Origin: Nageia nagi
Taxonomy: Eukaryota > Pinophyta
NCBI GenBank assembly: GCA_050084985.1
Contig: JBITNC010000001.1
Span: forward strand, 67,208,001-67,272,000
Direction: 5' to 3'
Length of the DNA stretch: 64,000 nt
Shown: positions 33,662 to 46,410 of the stretch, piece by piece
Layout of the letters: each line of letters starts with the position of its first letter
Numbering within the stretch: the stretch's first letter is position 1
The notes under the pieces: generated by a model
Seen by the model: the letters and a program-made list of their open reading frames with translations, nothing else
Told to the model about the DNA's origin: nothing
The model's database searches: none
Program-made: the position numbers and the translations under genes

Positions 33662-33673
33662 TGGTATCAGAGC
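33662..33673 (+). other. Primer-binding site of element F
   Basis: TGGTATCAGAGC, exact complement of the 3' end region of plant initiator tRNA-Met, three bases after the LTR. Confidence 0.9.
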
Positions 33674-33712
33674 TAGTTCAATCTATTGGGATTGAGTAGT
33701 GAGTGAGGTGAC

Positions 33713-34690
33713 TTGTATGAATTGTTGAAAGCTTCATTTGAGGAGGATCCAACAACTCTTGGAAGAAGATTGTCAATTGTGATTGTAGCAATGGCAAATT
33801 CAAATGGGAATGTTCCAATTCTAGAATTCAAAGGAGAGAACTATGATTATTGGTCTACCAAAATGAGGCATTTGCTCATTGGTAAAGGCTATTAGGATAT
33901 CATAGAAGAAGGCTATGTTGAACCTACTGATTGGAGTCTAGTTCCAGCTGCCCAAAAGCAAACCTTAAAGGAGGCACAAAAGAAGAATAGCATGGCAATG
34001 TACTTCATTCAAGCTACCTTAGATGAATCCATTTATCCAAGAATCACAAGTTGCACTTTAGCCCAAGAAGCTTGGAAAGTCTTGAAGGAGAGCTATGAAG
34101 GTAGCAAACAAGTCAAGCAAGTGAGGTTGCAAACTCTCAAAATGGAGTTTGAAAATCTCAAGATGAGAGAAGATGAGAAGGTTGGAGACTATTGTTTGAG
34201 AGCCAAGATTTGTGTAGACAAAATGAGAGCCCTTGGAGAAGAAGTAGAGAATGAGGTGATTGTCAAAAAGGTGTTGAGAACACTTTTGTCCAAGTGGACC
34301 CAAGTCTCCATTGTGATTAAGGAGAGTAAGGATCTATCTACTCTCACCTATGATCAGCTCATAGGATCATTAATGTCTCATGAGGAAAGGTTTTCTTCAA
34401 CTCCACATCTTGGAGGCATGGAAGAAAAAGCTTTTTCATCCAAAGAGGGTGAAACTATTGGCCAAGCCAAAGGCCATGGAAGAGGTAGAGGAAGATCTCC
34501 ATTTAGAGGAAGAGGAAGAAAAGGTCCTCAAGGTAGAGGAAGTGGAAGAGCTGATAAAAGTAACAAGCAATGTTACTATTGCCATAAATATGGACACTTT
34601 GAGAAAGAGTGTAGAACAAAGGCTGCAAATGAAGCAAAGGAGAGTGCAAACTATGGAGAGGAAGGAGAGCCTTCTTCACTCTTCTTATCA
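33713..34690 (+). pseudogene. Gag of copia element F, one stop
   Basis: Open from 33,713. The likely Met is at 33,791 (MANSNGNVPILEFKGENYDY), 130 bp past the PBS. A TAG at 33,893-33,895 replaces the Trp expected after GKGY; thereafter the frame is open. Capsid-type text (AMYFIQATLDESIYPRI, WKVLKESYEG, LKMEFENLKM) runs to about 34,340. An Arg/Gly-rich tail (34,475-34,550) and a perfect CX2CX4HX4C zinc knuckle, CYYCHKYGHFEKEC, at 34,571-34,612 follow. Reading continues directly into protease without a frameshift, as in most plant copia elements. Confidence 0.92.
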
Positions 34691-36350
34691 TATGGAAAAT
34701 ATTATCAAAGCATGGGACAAACATGGCTTCTTGATACTGGTTGTAGCAATCATATGACTAGTAATGAAGAATTATTTTCTTCAATCAATAACTCATATAA
34801 GTCCAAGATCTCTCTTGGAGATGATAAAGCCTTGTATGTTGAAGGCATTGGAGCTATGGATGTGCACACCATAGAAGGTATTAAGAAGGTAAAGGATGTT
34901 TATCATATTCCCAATTTGAAGCATAATCTCTTGAGTGTTGGTTAAATGATGGAGCACAATTATAGTTTTTTATTTACAAAGAATGCTTGCAAGAGTTTTG
35001 ATAGTGGGAATAGGCTTGTTACTACTATTCCAATGACCAAAAATAGATTGTTCCCTCTCAAATTTGGGGAGCAAGGTACCAATTTTGCACATGTGGCTAT
35101 TGATAATAAAAATTGGTTGTGGCACTTGAGATATGGGCATTTAAATTTCTCAAGTTTGAAGACATTGGCTTCTAAAGAGATGGTTTATGGGCTTCCAAAA
35201 GTAGATGATCCAAAGAAGATTTGTGAAGGATGTGTATTGGGAAAGCATTCAAGAGAAATATTTCCAAAAGATCAAGCATGGAGGGATTCCTATCCCCTAT
35301 AATTGGTGCATAGTGATTTGTGTGGACCTATGCAAACTCAAAGTCTTGGTAAGAACTACTACTTCCTCACTTTCATTGATGATTTTTCAAGAATGTTTTG
35401 GGTGTACCTCTTGAAAACTAAAGATAAGACATTTGATAAATTCAAAGAATTCAAAATAAAAGTGGAAAATGAAAGTGGGTATGCAATCAAGTGTTTAAGA
35501 AGTGATAGAGGAGGTGAATTTTGTTCCAATGAATTCTTCAATTTTTGTAATAATTATGGAATTAAAAGGCAATTAACAAGTGCATACACACCACAACAAA
35601 ATGGAGTGGATGAAAGAAAGAATAGAACCTTGAATAATATGGCTAGAAGTATGCTCCAAACTAATAATTTGTCAAAAATGTATTGGGGGGAGGCAATTAG
35701 GACAACCATGTATCTCTTGAATAGATGTCCTACCTCTAGTTTGGATGGGTGTGACACCATATGAAGCTTGGTATGGCAAAAAGCTAATTGTTGCACATTT
35801 GAAAGTTTTTGGTTGTTTAGCCTATGCTCATGTTCCAAAAGAAAATAGGCAAAAGCTTGATGCAAAAAGTGAACCATGTATCTTTATTGGGTATTGTGAA
35901 AATACCAAAGCATGGAGATTGTACAATCCAAAAATTGAAAAGCTTATTATATCTAGAGATGTGATTTTTGATGAAGGGGGAGCATGGGGTCATCAAAAAT
36001 ACTATTTGGATGGTGATTCCAATAATAGTGGCTCTCCAAATGTGTAAGCAAAGATTCAACTCAAGCAAGCAAAGATACCTCAAGATGGCAATCAAGTAAG
36101 TTCTTCCAATTCTAGCCCATGTTCTTCACCAAGTTCAAAATCCTCAAGTGATGGTTCTTTGGAGGAAGAAAAAATAAATTTAAAGAAACATAAGCAATTT
36201 TTGATTGATCATCCATCATCACAAATGCTTGATCAAAAATTTGGTAGAAGAATAACAAGAGCACAAGCTAAAGAAATGGAAAGTGTTGTTAATAATCTTC
36301 AAAATATGCACTTGTATGGAGATAGCAATGATGGTGAATCAAAAAGGTGA
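34691..36350 (+). pseudogene. Protease-integrase of copia element F, broken
   Basis: The protease active site DTGCSNHMT is intact at 34,733. A TAA at 34,943-34,945 (from Gln) and another at 35,300-35,302 break the frame. Integrase: zinc finger H...H...CEGC at 35,120-35,235; core with HSDLCGPM (35,306), LRSDRGGEF (about 35,500) and the DERKNRT segment holding the catalytic Glu (about 35,610); the usual Ala before ERKN is Asp. One extra G in the GGG at 35,747-35,749 shifts the frame, after which GVTPYEAWYG and the IFIGYCENTKAWRLYNP segment continue. A fourth stop lies at 36,045-36,047, and a frameshift occurs in the A-run at 36,341-36,345. All three catalytic residues of the integrase core are present. 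Confidence 0.92.
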
Positions 36351-37947
36351 TGTGGTAAATTATGCTTTGATGAGTATAATTAATGTTGAACCTTCTTGTT
36401 ATGAAATTGCATGTACTAATGATTTGTGGATAAAAGCAATGCAAGAGGAGATGGACTCCACCAAGAAAAATGATACTTGGGAGCTAGTTGAGCTTCCACA
36501 AGGAAAGAAGGTAGTAGGCTCCAAGTGGGTCTACAAGATAAAGTATAATGCAAATGGCACTATTCAAAAACACAAAGCAATACTAGTGGCAAAAGGTTTC
36601 ACTCAAAAGTATGGCATTGATTATGAGGAGACTTTTGCACCCATTGCAAGGCAAGAGACAATTAGATTGGTTCTATCCTTGGCTGCCCAAAAAGGATGGA
36701 GAGTGCATCACATTGATGTGAAGAGTGCATTCTTGAATGGATACATACAAGAAGAGGTATATGTACAACAACCTCAAGGATTTGAGATCAAAGGCAAAGA
36801 GGACATGGTCTACAAATTGAAGAAGACCTTGTATGGCCTCAAACAAGCTCCTAGAGCTTGGTACTCAAGGATTGATGGATACTTTCATCAATATGGTCTT
36901 GTGAAAAGCAAGAGTGAGCCTACTCTCTATTATTTAAAAAAATGTAATGATATTATGATTGTATGCTTGTATGTAGATGATTTGATTTACATGGGAAGCA
37001 ATGATAGGATGAATGAAGAGTTTAAAGAGTCTATGATGAAAGAGTTTGATATGAAAGACCTAGGTCTCATGCATTATTTCCTAGGTATGGAAGTGTATCA
37101 ACATGATAGAGAAATTTTTATTTATCAAACCAAATATGCCAAAGATATGTTGTCCAAATATGGCATGGAAAATTGTAAACCAGTTCCTACTCCAATTGCT
37201 CATGGGGAGTTATTGAGTAAGGAAGATGGTAGTGAAAGGGTAGATGTCACCACATATAGGAGTATGGTTGGGAGTCTTATTTTTCTCACTAATACTCATC
37301 TAGATATTACATGTGTTATTTCTTTTGTTTCTAGGTACATGAGTGAACCTACCAAGACTCACATGAAGGCTACCAAGAGGATCATGAGGTACATCAAAGG
37401 CACCATTGGTTTTGGCATCCATTACTACAAAGAAAGCAAGGTGAAACTTGTTGGCTATAGTGATTCAGATTGGGGAAGCAATATTGATGATAGAAAGTCT
37501 ACTTCCAGAAATTGCTTCAACATTGGATCAGGACTAATCACATGGAGTTCTAAGAAGCAAACAACTGTTGCACTATCTTCTACAGAGGCAGAATACATTG
37601 CAATCACAAGTGCAAGCACCCAAGCATTGTGGTTGAGAAAGATTATTGAAGAACTTGGTGAGCAACAAAGAGATGCTACTAAGTTGTTTTGTGATAATGC
37701 TAGTATAATTCAACTTGCAAACAATCCAATACATCACAGCAGGTCCAAACATTTTGATATGAAATACCATTTCATTAGAGACATGGTGGAGAACAAGATT
37801 GTTGATTTGGAACACATCAACACCAAGGAGAATATAGCGGATTTATTTACCAAAGGAGTAAACAAAACTCAGTTTATGATACTGAGAGACTTGCTAGTTA
37901 GTCCCCTCAGCATCAAGGGGGAGCATGTTGGAGTTTTGACTCCATAA
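36351..37947 (+). pseudogene. RT-RNase H of copia element F, intact frame
   Basis: Uninterrupted from the frameshift to the stop at 37,945-37,947, which lies inside the 3' LTR. RT: NDTWELVELPQGKKVVGSKW, VYKIKYN, HHIDVKSAFLNGYI, KKTLYGLKQAPRAWY, and the catalytic YVDDLIYMG at 36,970-36,996, followed by YFLGMEV. RNase H at about 37,440-37,850: GYSDSDWG, SSTEAEY, FCDNASIIQLANNP and ADLFTKG. All expected catalytic acidic residues are visible. Because gag, protease and integrase upstream are broken, the element as a whole is not autonomous even though this part could be translated if it were in frame. Confidence 0.95.
37915..37925 (+). other. Polypurine tract of element F
   Basis: AAGGGGGAGCA, directly before the 3' LTR and inside the end of the pol frame. 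Confidence 0.85.
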
Positions 37948-38422
37948 TATGTGTTTTTGCAGTGTTCTGGAATAAATCTGCCTATGATAGAGATCGCCAT
38001 CGATCATCGTCGATCGCCACCGATCTCCGTCGATTGCCACTGATTGCCACTGATTGCTGTCGATCATTGCCAATCCTATAAGATCATTGATGATCGCTGT
38101 GTAGAGAAAATGATAGTGTGTGGGTAGAATGAGTTTGTTTTTGCAACAACTTTCTTGTTATTGATTGTTTTGTCTTCCTACTTTAGGGGTTTATTTGTTA
38201 TCATATTAGGCATGTTTTAAGCTATGTTTGGAGTATTGTTATCACATGTTTAGCTACTTCTCCTAGACTAAGGTGGCTATGGTTTGTAGTGTTGCTGAGA
38301 ATAGTAAATTCTCTAACTTCTTGTTTGTAAGTTTGTAAACCTTGTGGATTCCGTTGTTGAGAACCCAAGGCTATATATTGACATCAATAAACCATGGATA
38401 GTAAACTCCATTATTTCTCTCA
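37926..38422 (+). repeat. 3' LTR of element F
   Basis: 497 bp, TGTTGGAG...CTCTCA. Compared with the 5' LTR nearly all substitutions are transitions. The GATCGCC block (about 37,995-38,103) is shorter. The TSD ATCAC follows. Confidence 0.95.
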
Positions 38423-39250
38423 ATCACATCACTTATATGAAATTTATGTAGCCTAACCCTCTTACTATAGGTTTTCTTAAGAAGATTCTGATATACTTTG
38501 AAGTGCTCCAAGGAAGTAACATGCTTATCATCTAATAAAACTACCTAGTATAACTAATTATCAAGGATCGGATCTCAAGCTCTAGGGGCATCATTACCTC
38601 GATCCCATATACTAGTGAGAATGGTGTAGCACCTATTAGAATTTGAATGCTAGTTAAAACTACCAGTATCTATGTGTACTAATCTCTATTTAATATGTTT
38701 ATAGTTTTCTTAAGTATTGTCACTATGATCTTATTTGTTGCTTTCTCTTACCTATTACCTTGCAGATAGTAAGGTGTTGAAAAGTTGTGTTTAATCTTAT
38801 ATTGATAGAACAAGCTTTACATATTCTTATTCTTAAAGTTTAGTCCATTATCTCAGATGATTCATGCAAGAATGCTAAATTGATTGATAATATTATACTC
38901 AATGAATTCCATAATCTTGGGACCCTTAGTGGATACCATTGGGACTGTCTCTATCCACTTTGTGAAATATTTGGTGCCAATGATTATGAACTTATATCCT
39001 CTAAATTAAGGTGGGTTGAATTGGTTAATTAGATCAAAGCCCCATCTAGAGAATGACCACATAGCTTGAATGGGTTGTAATGCTTGAGAGGGTGTGTACA
39101 TCAAATTGGCATGTTGTTGACACTTTACACACTTCTTGACATAGTCATGGAAATCTTTATCCATAGTAGGCCAATAATATCCCATTCTAATCATTTGTTT
39201 AGCAATTACAAATCCACTAAAATTCCTTCCATAGGTACCATGTTAACATG
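38423..39250 (-). pseudogene. Integrase of the Tat element, N-terminal and core part (right of F)
   Basis: Minus strand. The zinc-binding region reads GYYWPTMDKDFHDYVKKC and CVKCQQHAN (about 39,186-39,115), followed by WSFSRWGFDLINQFNPP, the typical start of the Tat integrase core. The core continues to 38,430 with stops (for example at 39,006), and ends with LHKFHISDV at the F insertion point, where the frame carries on at 33,136. Integrase inserts the DNA copy into the chromosome; here the core is too decayed to verify the DDE residues. Confidence 0.78.
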
Positions 39251-39589
39251 TATGCATCGTAATCTATTGATATCATCACCCTAGATAATGAAGGAGAACT
39301 CCATCATAACCCCTTTTATAAACCACATCATCCAAAATGGTGTATTTAATATATTTCTATTTGAATTGGCACTAATCAATGGTAGATATGGTGGTGGGCA
39401 AGGTCCCCACTTAAGATAATCCTTGAATTGGTTTGGATACCACATTTAACTCATTGACTTGGGCCTAGAGCGGGAGACCCTCTTAATACAAAGACAACTC
39501 TAAATATGACTTGTACATAGTAATCACCTCTATATATGTGATATTTTGGAATGGGTTTTGGGGAATCAAGGATCCTAAATAAACCATTA

Positions 39590-40480
39590 TATCTACAAAT
39601 TAAATTGGTTTGAGGATCTAGGGGTTGCCTCAATATCATATGTTTTAAAATCCTCTAGTAAAATCTCAAACATGGCCTTATACAACTTAATATGAGATTG
39701 ATCGCAAGCATAGATGCCCTTGACTTGGTTTACAATTAGAAAGGAATTTTTGTATATCTTGAGGTGCTCATAATTAGTCTCTATTACTAATTTTAGATGA
39801 AGGATTAGTGCTTCATACTCAACATTATTATTTGTGCACTCAAAGGATAGTTTAAAAGAAATAGGAATGGGAACACCTTGAGGTGTTATAAACACTATCC
39901 TAGATCCTCCCCCTTTCTCATATCGAGATCAATCAAAATACATGATCATGTTAAAATAGTCTTGGTCTATCTGACAACTCAATATATAGAGGAATGTTTT
40001 TCTACTTGGTTGCTTTTGCCAATTGATCTGCAATAACTTGATCCTTGATAGATTTTTGATTGATGAAATCAACATCAAATTTCATAAGAAACATAATCCA
40101 TTTTTCTACCCTAGAATTAATCATAGTCTTATTCATCATATACTTCAAAGGATCCATCTTGGAAATAAGATAGGTCTTCTAATTAAGCATGTAGTGTCTC
40201 AACTTCTGAGTTGCAAAGACTATTGTGAGGTATAATTTATCAAGATATATGTATATAGTCTCATACATCACTAAATTATGACTTAGGTAGTAGATGTCTT
40301 GCTCCCTCTTTGCTTCATTTTGTTGGGCTAGCATCAAGCTTGAAGCAAAATCGATGGCATAAATGTACAAGTGAAAGGAAACTCTCATCCTAGGAGGAAT
40401 AAGAATAAGAGGATATGTAAGATACTTCTTGATTGCATCAAAGGCCTTTGATACTCTAAATCCCAAGCAAAGTCAACATT
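39590..40480 (-). pseudogene. RNase H and archaeal-type RNase H of the Tat element
   Basis: Two RNase H modules in tandem on the minus strand. The first (40,466-40,179) contains AIDFASSLMLAQQNEAKRE and YYLSHNLVMYETIY, the RT-attached RNase H. The second (39,895-39,593) contains GVPIPISFKLSFECTNNNVE, followed by YEALILHLKLVIE and SFLIVNQVKGIYAC, which is the aRNH found only in the Tat lineage. In the second module the catalytic Glu of NNxxEYEA is present; the Asp of GDS is replaced (KNSFLIV). Stops separate the modules. Confidence 0.82.
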
Positions 40481-41720
40481 CTTCTTCAACAACTTATTGA
40501 ATGGTTGATATTTATTAGAAAATTGCACTATGAATCTTCTAATGTCTTGAATCTTGCCCTATAAATTCTGCAACTATTTCAAATTATATGAAGGAGGCAT
40601 TTCATTAGTAGCATGTACCTTGTTAAGATCAACTTCAATTCCCATCTTAGATATAATGAACCCCAATAGTTTCCCTGATAGAACCCTAAAAACACATTTC
40701 TTGGGATTAAGTTTAACATTGCACTCCTATAATTTGTACAAGACCTTACACACTACCTTAATATGAGTTTTATGTGTTTTAGTCTTTATAATAAGGTCAT
40801 CCACATAATCTTTAACTATATCATGCATGTAGTAATGTAGAATATAAGTCATGGTCCTCTGATAAGTTGTTCTTGTATTCTTGAGACCAAATGACATCAC
40901 TCTATAACAATATATCATCCATGGAGTTGTGAATGTCATTTTGTATTTATCCTCTCCTATAATCATGATTTGATTGTAGCTAAAAAATATGTCCATTAGT
41001 GAAAACATCTCATGACCCATAGTGTTATCTACTAAGGTGTCAATGTTGGGTAACAAAAAACCATCCTTAGGACAAGCCTTATTTACATCCTTAAAGTTTG
41101 TCCATATTTTGATTCAACCATCTAGTTTGTACATGTACACTATAATTGGATTGGAGATCCACTTAGGATAAGTAATATCCTCTATAAATTTAGCATGTAA
41201 CATTTTTTGAAGCTATGCTTTTATCAACAACACCTTTACAGGATGCATTCGATGAGGTTTTTGCTTTATTAGTTTAGCATATGGTTTTAAAGTTAAGTGA
41301 TGCACCACAATGGTTGTATCCAACCCTAGCATATCTTGATATGCATAGGAAAATACTTTCACTCTCTTTTTTATCTCCATGTTCCACTCTTCTAGCTCAT
41401 ATGCATCAATCCCTTTACCAAACTGAACCATTTTTTGAATACTAGGATCATCTCCTAAATCAATCTCAATTAACTTCTCTACTAGCATGTGTGAGCCATC
41501 CTCCCACTAGTAGTTAAGATAAGACCAATAAGTATCCTCACTTGGCTCATCATCATAGGGTTGGAATGGCTATAAGACCAAGTAAAATTATCATGGGTGG
41601 CAAGATTAGTAGTTAGAATCATATCAAAGTTAGCAATATCTTGGTCCACCACATGAATGCTATCAAAATCAAGGGAATGAGAGAAAGAAGAAATCATAGA
41701 GACTCCAACCATGTTAACTT
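40481..41720 (-). pseudogene. RT of the Tat element, broken
   Basis: Minus strand. The pre-RT region at 41,488-41,213 carries HHLTLKPYAKLIKQKPHRMH, typical of Tat elements just before the RT palm. The RT core at 41,056-40,727 has LPNIDTLVDNTMGHEMFSLM and DIFFSYNQI, then KMTFTTPWMIYCYRVMSFGL and the catalytic KDYVDDLIIK, with YVDD at 40,807-40,796. Stops lie between these blocks (for example near 41,120 and 41,212). RT would copy the RNA in the particle. Confidence 0.85.
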
Positions 41721-42029
41721 ATTCGAATAGAAAGGAAGGAATAGAACACTAATATATTGGAAAAGAGGGTACTTCATATAGAAAGTACTTGTGAGGGGAG
41801 GCAAGTTCCTCATAGTCTCCCTCATCCTCAATCTCATGGATTTGGGTTGTGGCTATTACAGTTTGAGGACCCTTAAAACCATGGCCTCATTTATCTTTAT
41901 TACCATAAGTGGGTAATTGCATAACATGTATTATGCCTTGCTCATACTGACCCAAGCCAAAGCCCTACCATTTACACTTGGAAAAATAGTATTGAATAAA
42001 AGGTCTAGACAAATAATCAATTTTACTTG

Positions 42030-43070
42030 AAAAAGCTTATTTAGACTAAACCTTAAGGATTTGGTAGGCTGGCAAATCAAGACCTGCATATATGAAACAA
42101 GCTTGGTTATCTAATGGACCAAGTGATACCAAAGTACTAATGGACAAAGGAGACTCATACAAATAACCTACATCATGTAGAGATAAGATATTAAATATAC
42201 TATAATTGAAGGCATATTCATCGATGCTAACATTTTTAAATTGGACATTCAATCGAGAGATATACTCATGATCATTCTATGGATGCATATTTCTTTTATT
42301 TTTTAGTTATAACTTGAAGTTATTCATTAACCTCATTACTCTCCTCTATTTAAGTAATCAAACTTGGTTCACTTGTAGCAGAGTTGGTTTGTTTAATTTT
42401 TTTATCTAGGTATTCTGCTCATGCCTTCTAAGAGATTTCTTCTTGCATTATAGGGGAAGGAATCATGAGCTTATCTTGCATAGGCTCCTCATATATGATT
42501 ATTGGAATATCATATTTTTGTACATCTATGGATCTTTTTTTAAATTTTTTTTGGGAATAGTTTATTAATTGATTGACCTTTTACCTCTTGAGATTTCTCA
42601 TTAATAGTGGTACTAAGAGATAGTGGATCTTGGTTAATATGGATAATCTCAGAAAATATGTGGGTGAATGGAAGGATACACCCATTCAATAATTCAATAA
42701 GGTTGCAATGGTTGAAAGGTTCCTCATTTATCCATATGCAATGCACAATCCCCTCCTCAATGTATTTCACATAACCATGTAATGTGGAAGGGACACACTC
42801 CATCTCTCTAATCCAAGGCCTACCAATTAGAAAGTTATACTATTATTCTTCCTCTATCACCTGAAAGCATGCATGAATAGTATTGGAACCCACAAAGATA
42901 GGAAAAATAATACTATCCAATGTATTGCAACGACTGATTATTGAATGCTCGTATAATAAGTGTGGGGGCCTTAAGATGTGACATAGGTAGACTAAGCTTT
43001 TCCAATGTTGATGAAGAAACCAAACTAATGGTTAATCCACCATCTACAAGTATCTAGATTTTGAGGTAGA
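42030..43070 (-). pseudogene. Protease region of the Tat element, broken
   Basis: Minus strand. Around 43,060-42,930 the text VDGGLTISLVSSSTLEKLSL and a following HLKAPTLIIRAFNNQ match the Tat protease start (IDGGSxxNxxSxxTL). The second half at 42,803-42,540 begins MECVPSTLHGYVKYI, the part after the RPWIxxxxxVPSxLHQ motif. A further open piece at 42,252-42,046 belongs to the linker before RT. The protease is interrupted by several stops and a frameshift near 42,840. Confidence 0.65.
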
Positions 43071-43739
43071 ATTTAGATGGAAATTTAAACAAGAATCCTC
43101 TTGAAATATTTTCCATTAACTTGGGCTATGATGTGCAAGGGAAGATCTTTATACTTTTAATTTATCACATTACGAATCTCATGCTAGAAGAATGGAATTA
43201 ATAGCTCTACATTAACTTGAACATTCCCAATAAAGTTGATGAAAGCATTTATATTAGAGGCATTGAACTCTATATTCTAGAAAATCTTAAGCAAATCCTC
43301 TCTATGGTGATGAGATTTTTTTATTAAGTCATAGAGAGAATTTGATGGGTGTAAGTCTCAACTGCTGCTCCAAGTTGCTCTATAACTTCTTAACACCCAC
43401 TTGTGTTGGAGGAGGAGGAGGAATATGATTTGGCATATTAATAAACTCTCCCATCCCCTCATGAGTTTGTTGTTGGTATTTTTTCTTGTCTTTATACTGG
43501 TTAGCCCTGGTGGCTACATTTACCATCCCTACAAAATGCATCTATGCCTATGCCTTTTCTACTTCTCATACCTATTGCTGTTGCATTCCATAATCATAGG
43601 GTACATTCTAAGTAGCCAAAGATTTATTGTAATGCTTAGTGGTATTAACTTGAATCATATTTCTTTGAGGCAATCGATTCTGATAGACTTGAAAGTTGGT
43701 GTTGGGTTCCAAAGATGTACCATTAAGCACTAGCTTCCT

Positions 43740-46410
43740 TGAATAAATGAAACTCTAAATGACCTTGTGTAAATAAATTCAATAGTTGGTACTATGGCCT
43801 TGCACCCTATGAAAATCACAAAACTTGTCATCCTTATACCATGGTTTAGTGGCCCAAGAAGGATCCCATTAAACTTTCAGTAATCTCAATAGTTTAGCAT
43901 CATTAAGTTTTGTAAAAATCTTAGAAAAAGGTTCCCATAATGGATCAAAATTCCTTTATGGCCTAAAAGATTACCCATGTGCTTGATTTTGATTCCCACC
44001 CCTATACATTCATTTGATTAGTTTGTTGAACATTTTGCATTGGAGTTGCTAGTGGTGCTTGGAGCATCACTTGATTTACTTAGGGCTTGCCTCCATCAGT
44101 ATCACCACTCTTATTAGATCCATAACTTTGATTATTATTTTCTTTCTTGACCACCTTATTCTCACCATTCTGAACCACCACTTCCTCTGTAACCTTTGCT
44201 TGAGAAATTGCTTCCTCAAAGGTCATATGTTGTTGTGTTTGGAGATAAGTAGAGATTTTTCTAATACAAATTTTGCTAAATAATCTCATTAACTCCTCTT
44301 GAGGAAAAGAGAAGTTCATATTGGTAATTATATACTACCACCTAGAAACATAATCATAAATGGACCCTTGATTGAACTAAGATAACTCATTAGATTAGTA
44401 ATGGAAGCCCTCTTCTTGATATTGATAAAGAAATATTCAAGAAAGAGGTTCTCTAGTTGCTCAAATATATGCAAACTATGTTGTGATAGAGCATTGTACC
44501 AATTTATAGCTTGTCCCCCAAGAGTCATAGGAAAAGTTCTTCATAATATAGCATTATTATTTGCAATCAAATACCAAGCATGTTTAAAGTTCCTCAAATG
44601 CTCTTTAGGATCCTCTTTACTCTTGAACTTATCTATTTTTGGCATCTTAAATTTCTTGGGGTATAAACTCATAGGAACCCAAGGATTTATAGGCTCATTT
44701 CATATTTTTCCATAGCTAACTTTATATAATCTTGGGTTATTTTTCATTTCCTTTAGTTCTTGCAATCTTCTCATAATTTGACTCTCAGTATGCATATTGG
44801 GTCCTCCATAAGGTGAATTTGGTCCACCATGGGGTGGATTTGATCTACCATAAGAATGATTTGGTTTATTAAACAAACTCACTTATCTCTCAAAATCATG
44901 AGCATTGGGGTTGTATAATGTGCCTTGTTGTCCCCAAGATGGTCCTTTTGTATTGTGCCCAAGATTTTGATTATATCCCTGTTGTTGACCTTAGGGTTGA
45001 TATTGTCTATTAAGACCATAACCTTGTTGTATATTTTTTCCAATATTTTGTTGCATATTGTGACCTTACCTTATTGTGCACCTTGTAAAATATTCTAATT
45101 TTGTTTTACATGTACACCAGCCACTTCTTTTTGGTACATAAGGTGTTGCATTTACCCAATCAATTGTTGCATCTCTTCCATTGATGGAGTTAAAGAACCT
45201 TATTGGGGATTTTCTTAATTAGCATTTTGAAGTGGATTGTGAGGTGAGTTTTGAGCTCCATAAAGATTTTACATGTTGTTATTTAAAGCATTTTGAAATG
45301 GAGGGGTTTGGAAATGGGCCATACCTTGGTTTGGCCCACTTTGGGTACTTTGTTGGTTATGCACAAAAGGTTGACCAAGGCTAGCCCAATCATCAAGATT
45401 GGCTTGGTTAGCTAGTTGATCAATATTGGGATTTTGGTGTTGTGTATCTATACTCTAAGAAACTTGCTTTTGTGGATTTTGGACACTATTGGTGTTTTGG
45501 ATATTGGGTGAATTTTGAAAGGTAATATGTTGGAAATTATTAGCTTGATTATAATTTATTTCCCTTTGGAATGGTGGAGGTGTATTGTGTTGAATAACAT
45601 TTTGAAAGTTTGAAATTACATTTTGGAAGTATTTTTATTCAACCTAGGGTGGAGATTGAGGGATTTTTGGCTTCTCTTATCATAGCCTTTGGTTGAATAT
45701 TTCTTGTGCTTTTTGTATATTTCATTGAAAACCAAGCAAAGCTATATTTGGTTGTAAATTTGCACAACTAAGGGTTATTTGAATGGTTGATAACTTGGTT
45801 ATAAATTTTGCACAACTAAGGATTCTTAAGTGATCAAATATAAAATCTAGTTATTTGTAACTTGGTTGATGGATAATTTACATTCTTGAGGTGGAAATGA
45901 ATCTTGACCAAAATTTTGTGCAATTGGAGTTTACAGTGGATTAGGATCCTTTTGTGAGATGGTTAGTTGAGGGGTTTTATTTTGAATTTGATCCATCATC
46001 TCTTGGTACCAATTACATTTATTTGGATCTTATTTATTAATTTTGGATGGAGATAGAGACATAACAACAATTGTTTGAGGCACACTCTCATTCATTATGG
46101 CACTATTGTAATGGGTTGACCAAATTGGAATATTTTTAGGCATTCCCAAAACTTGTGGAGAAGCTTGTGGTGTAGGACCAAATAAATTATGAACTTCATC
46201 CACAACTCTTTCAATTTCATCAGGTGTGAGGCATTGGAAATTTCAAAGAGCCTTATGAAATGCAATGGACTAAGTGCCCACACTAGTTTTTGGTTCATCC
46301 TTTATCTTAATTTTATCGTTCTTTCTCTTTGAAGCTTTGGTTTCCACCATTCCAACTAAAGACTCCTTATACCACACTAGATCCTTAGATAGATCAGGCT
46401 CCATTTTCAT
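43740..46410 (-). pseudogene. Gag of the Tat element, broken
   Basis: Minus strand, likely start ATG at 46,410 (MKMEPDLSKDLVWYKESLVG), which leaves an 1.85-kb leader to the 5' LTR. A long Asn/Gln/Gly/Pro-rich region covers about 46,000-44,800, including PPHGGPNSPYGGPN near 44,815. The capsid-type part at 44,720-44,080 contains KIDKFKSKEDPKEHLRNFKH, TLGGQAINWYNALSQHS and SFPQEELMRLFSK. Near 43,830 KFCDFHRVQGHSTNY follows, the CX2HX4HX4C-type motif typical of Tat gag, with the last Cys lost to a stop. Many stops (for example 44,328) break it. Confidence 0.82.

Larger units (their letters stand above)
33137..38422 (+). mobile_element. Ty1/copia element F, complete with TSD, inserted in the Tat integrase
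   Basis: 5,286 bp with the perfect 5-bp duplication ATCAC (33,132-33,136 and 38,423-38,427). LTRs of 522 and 497 bp start TGTTGGAG and end CTCTCA. Its PBS is an exact 12-base match to the tRNA-iMet complement, and a polypurine tract is present. Gag-pol is the best preserved in the window, with four stops and two frameshifts along one long frame. The LTR pair differs mainly by transitions plus a length change in a minisatellite. It appears to be the youngest or one of the youngest insertions here. Confidence 0.95.
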
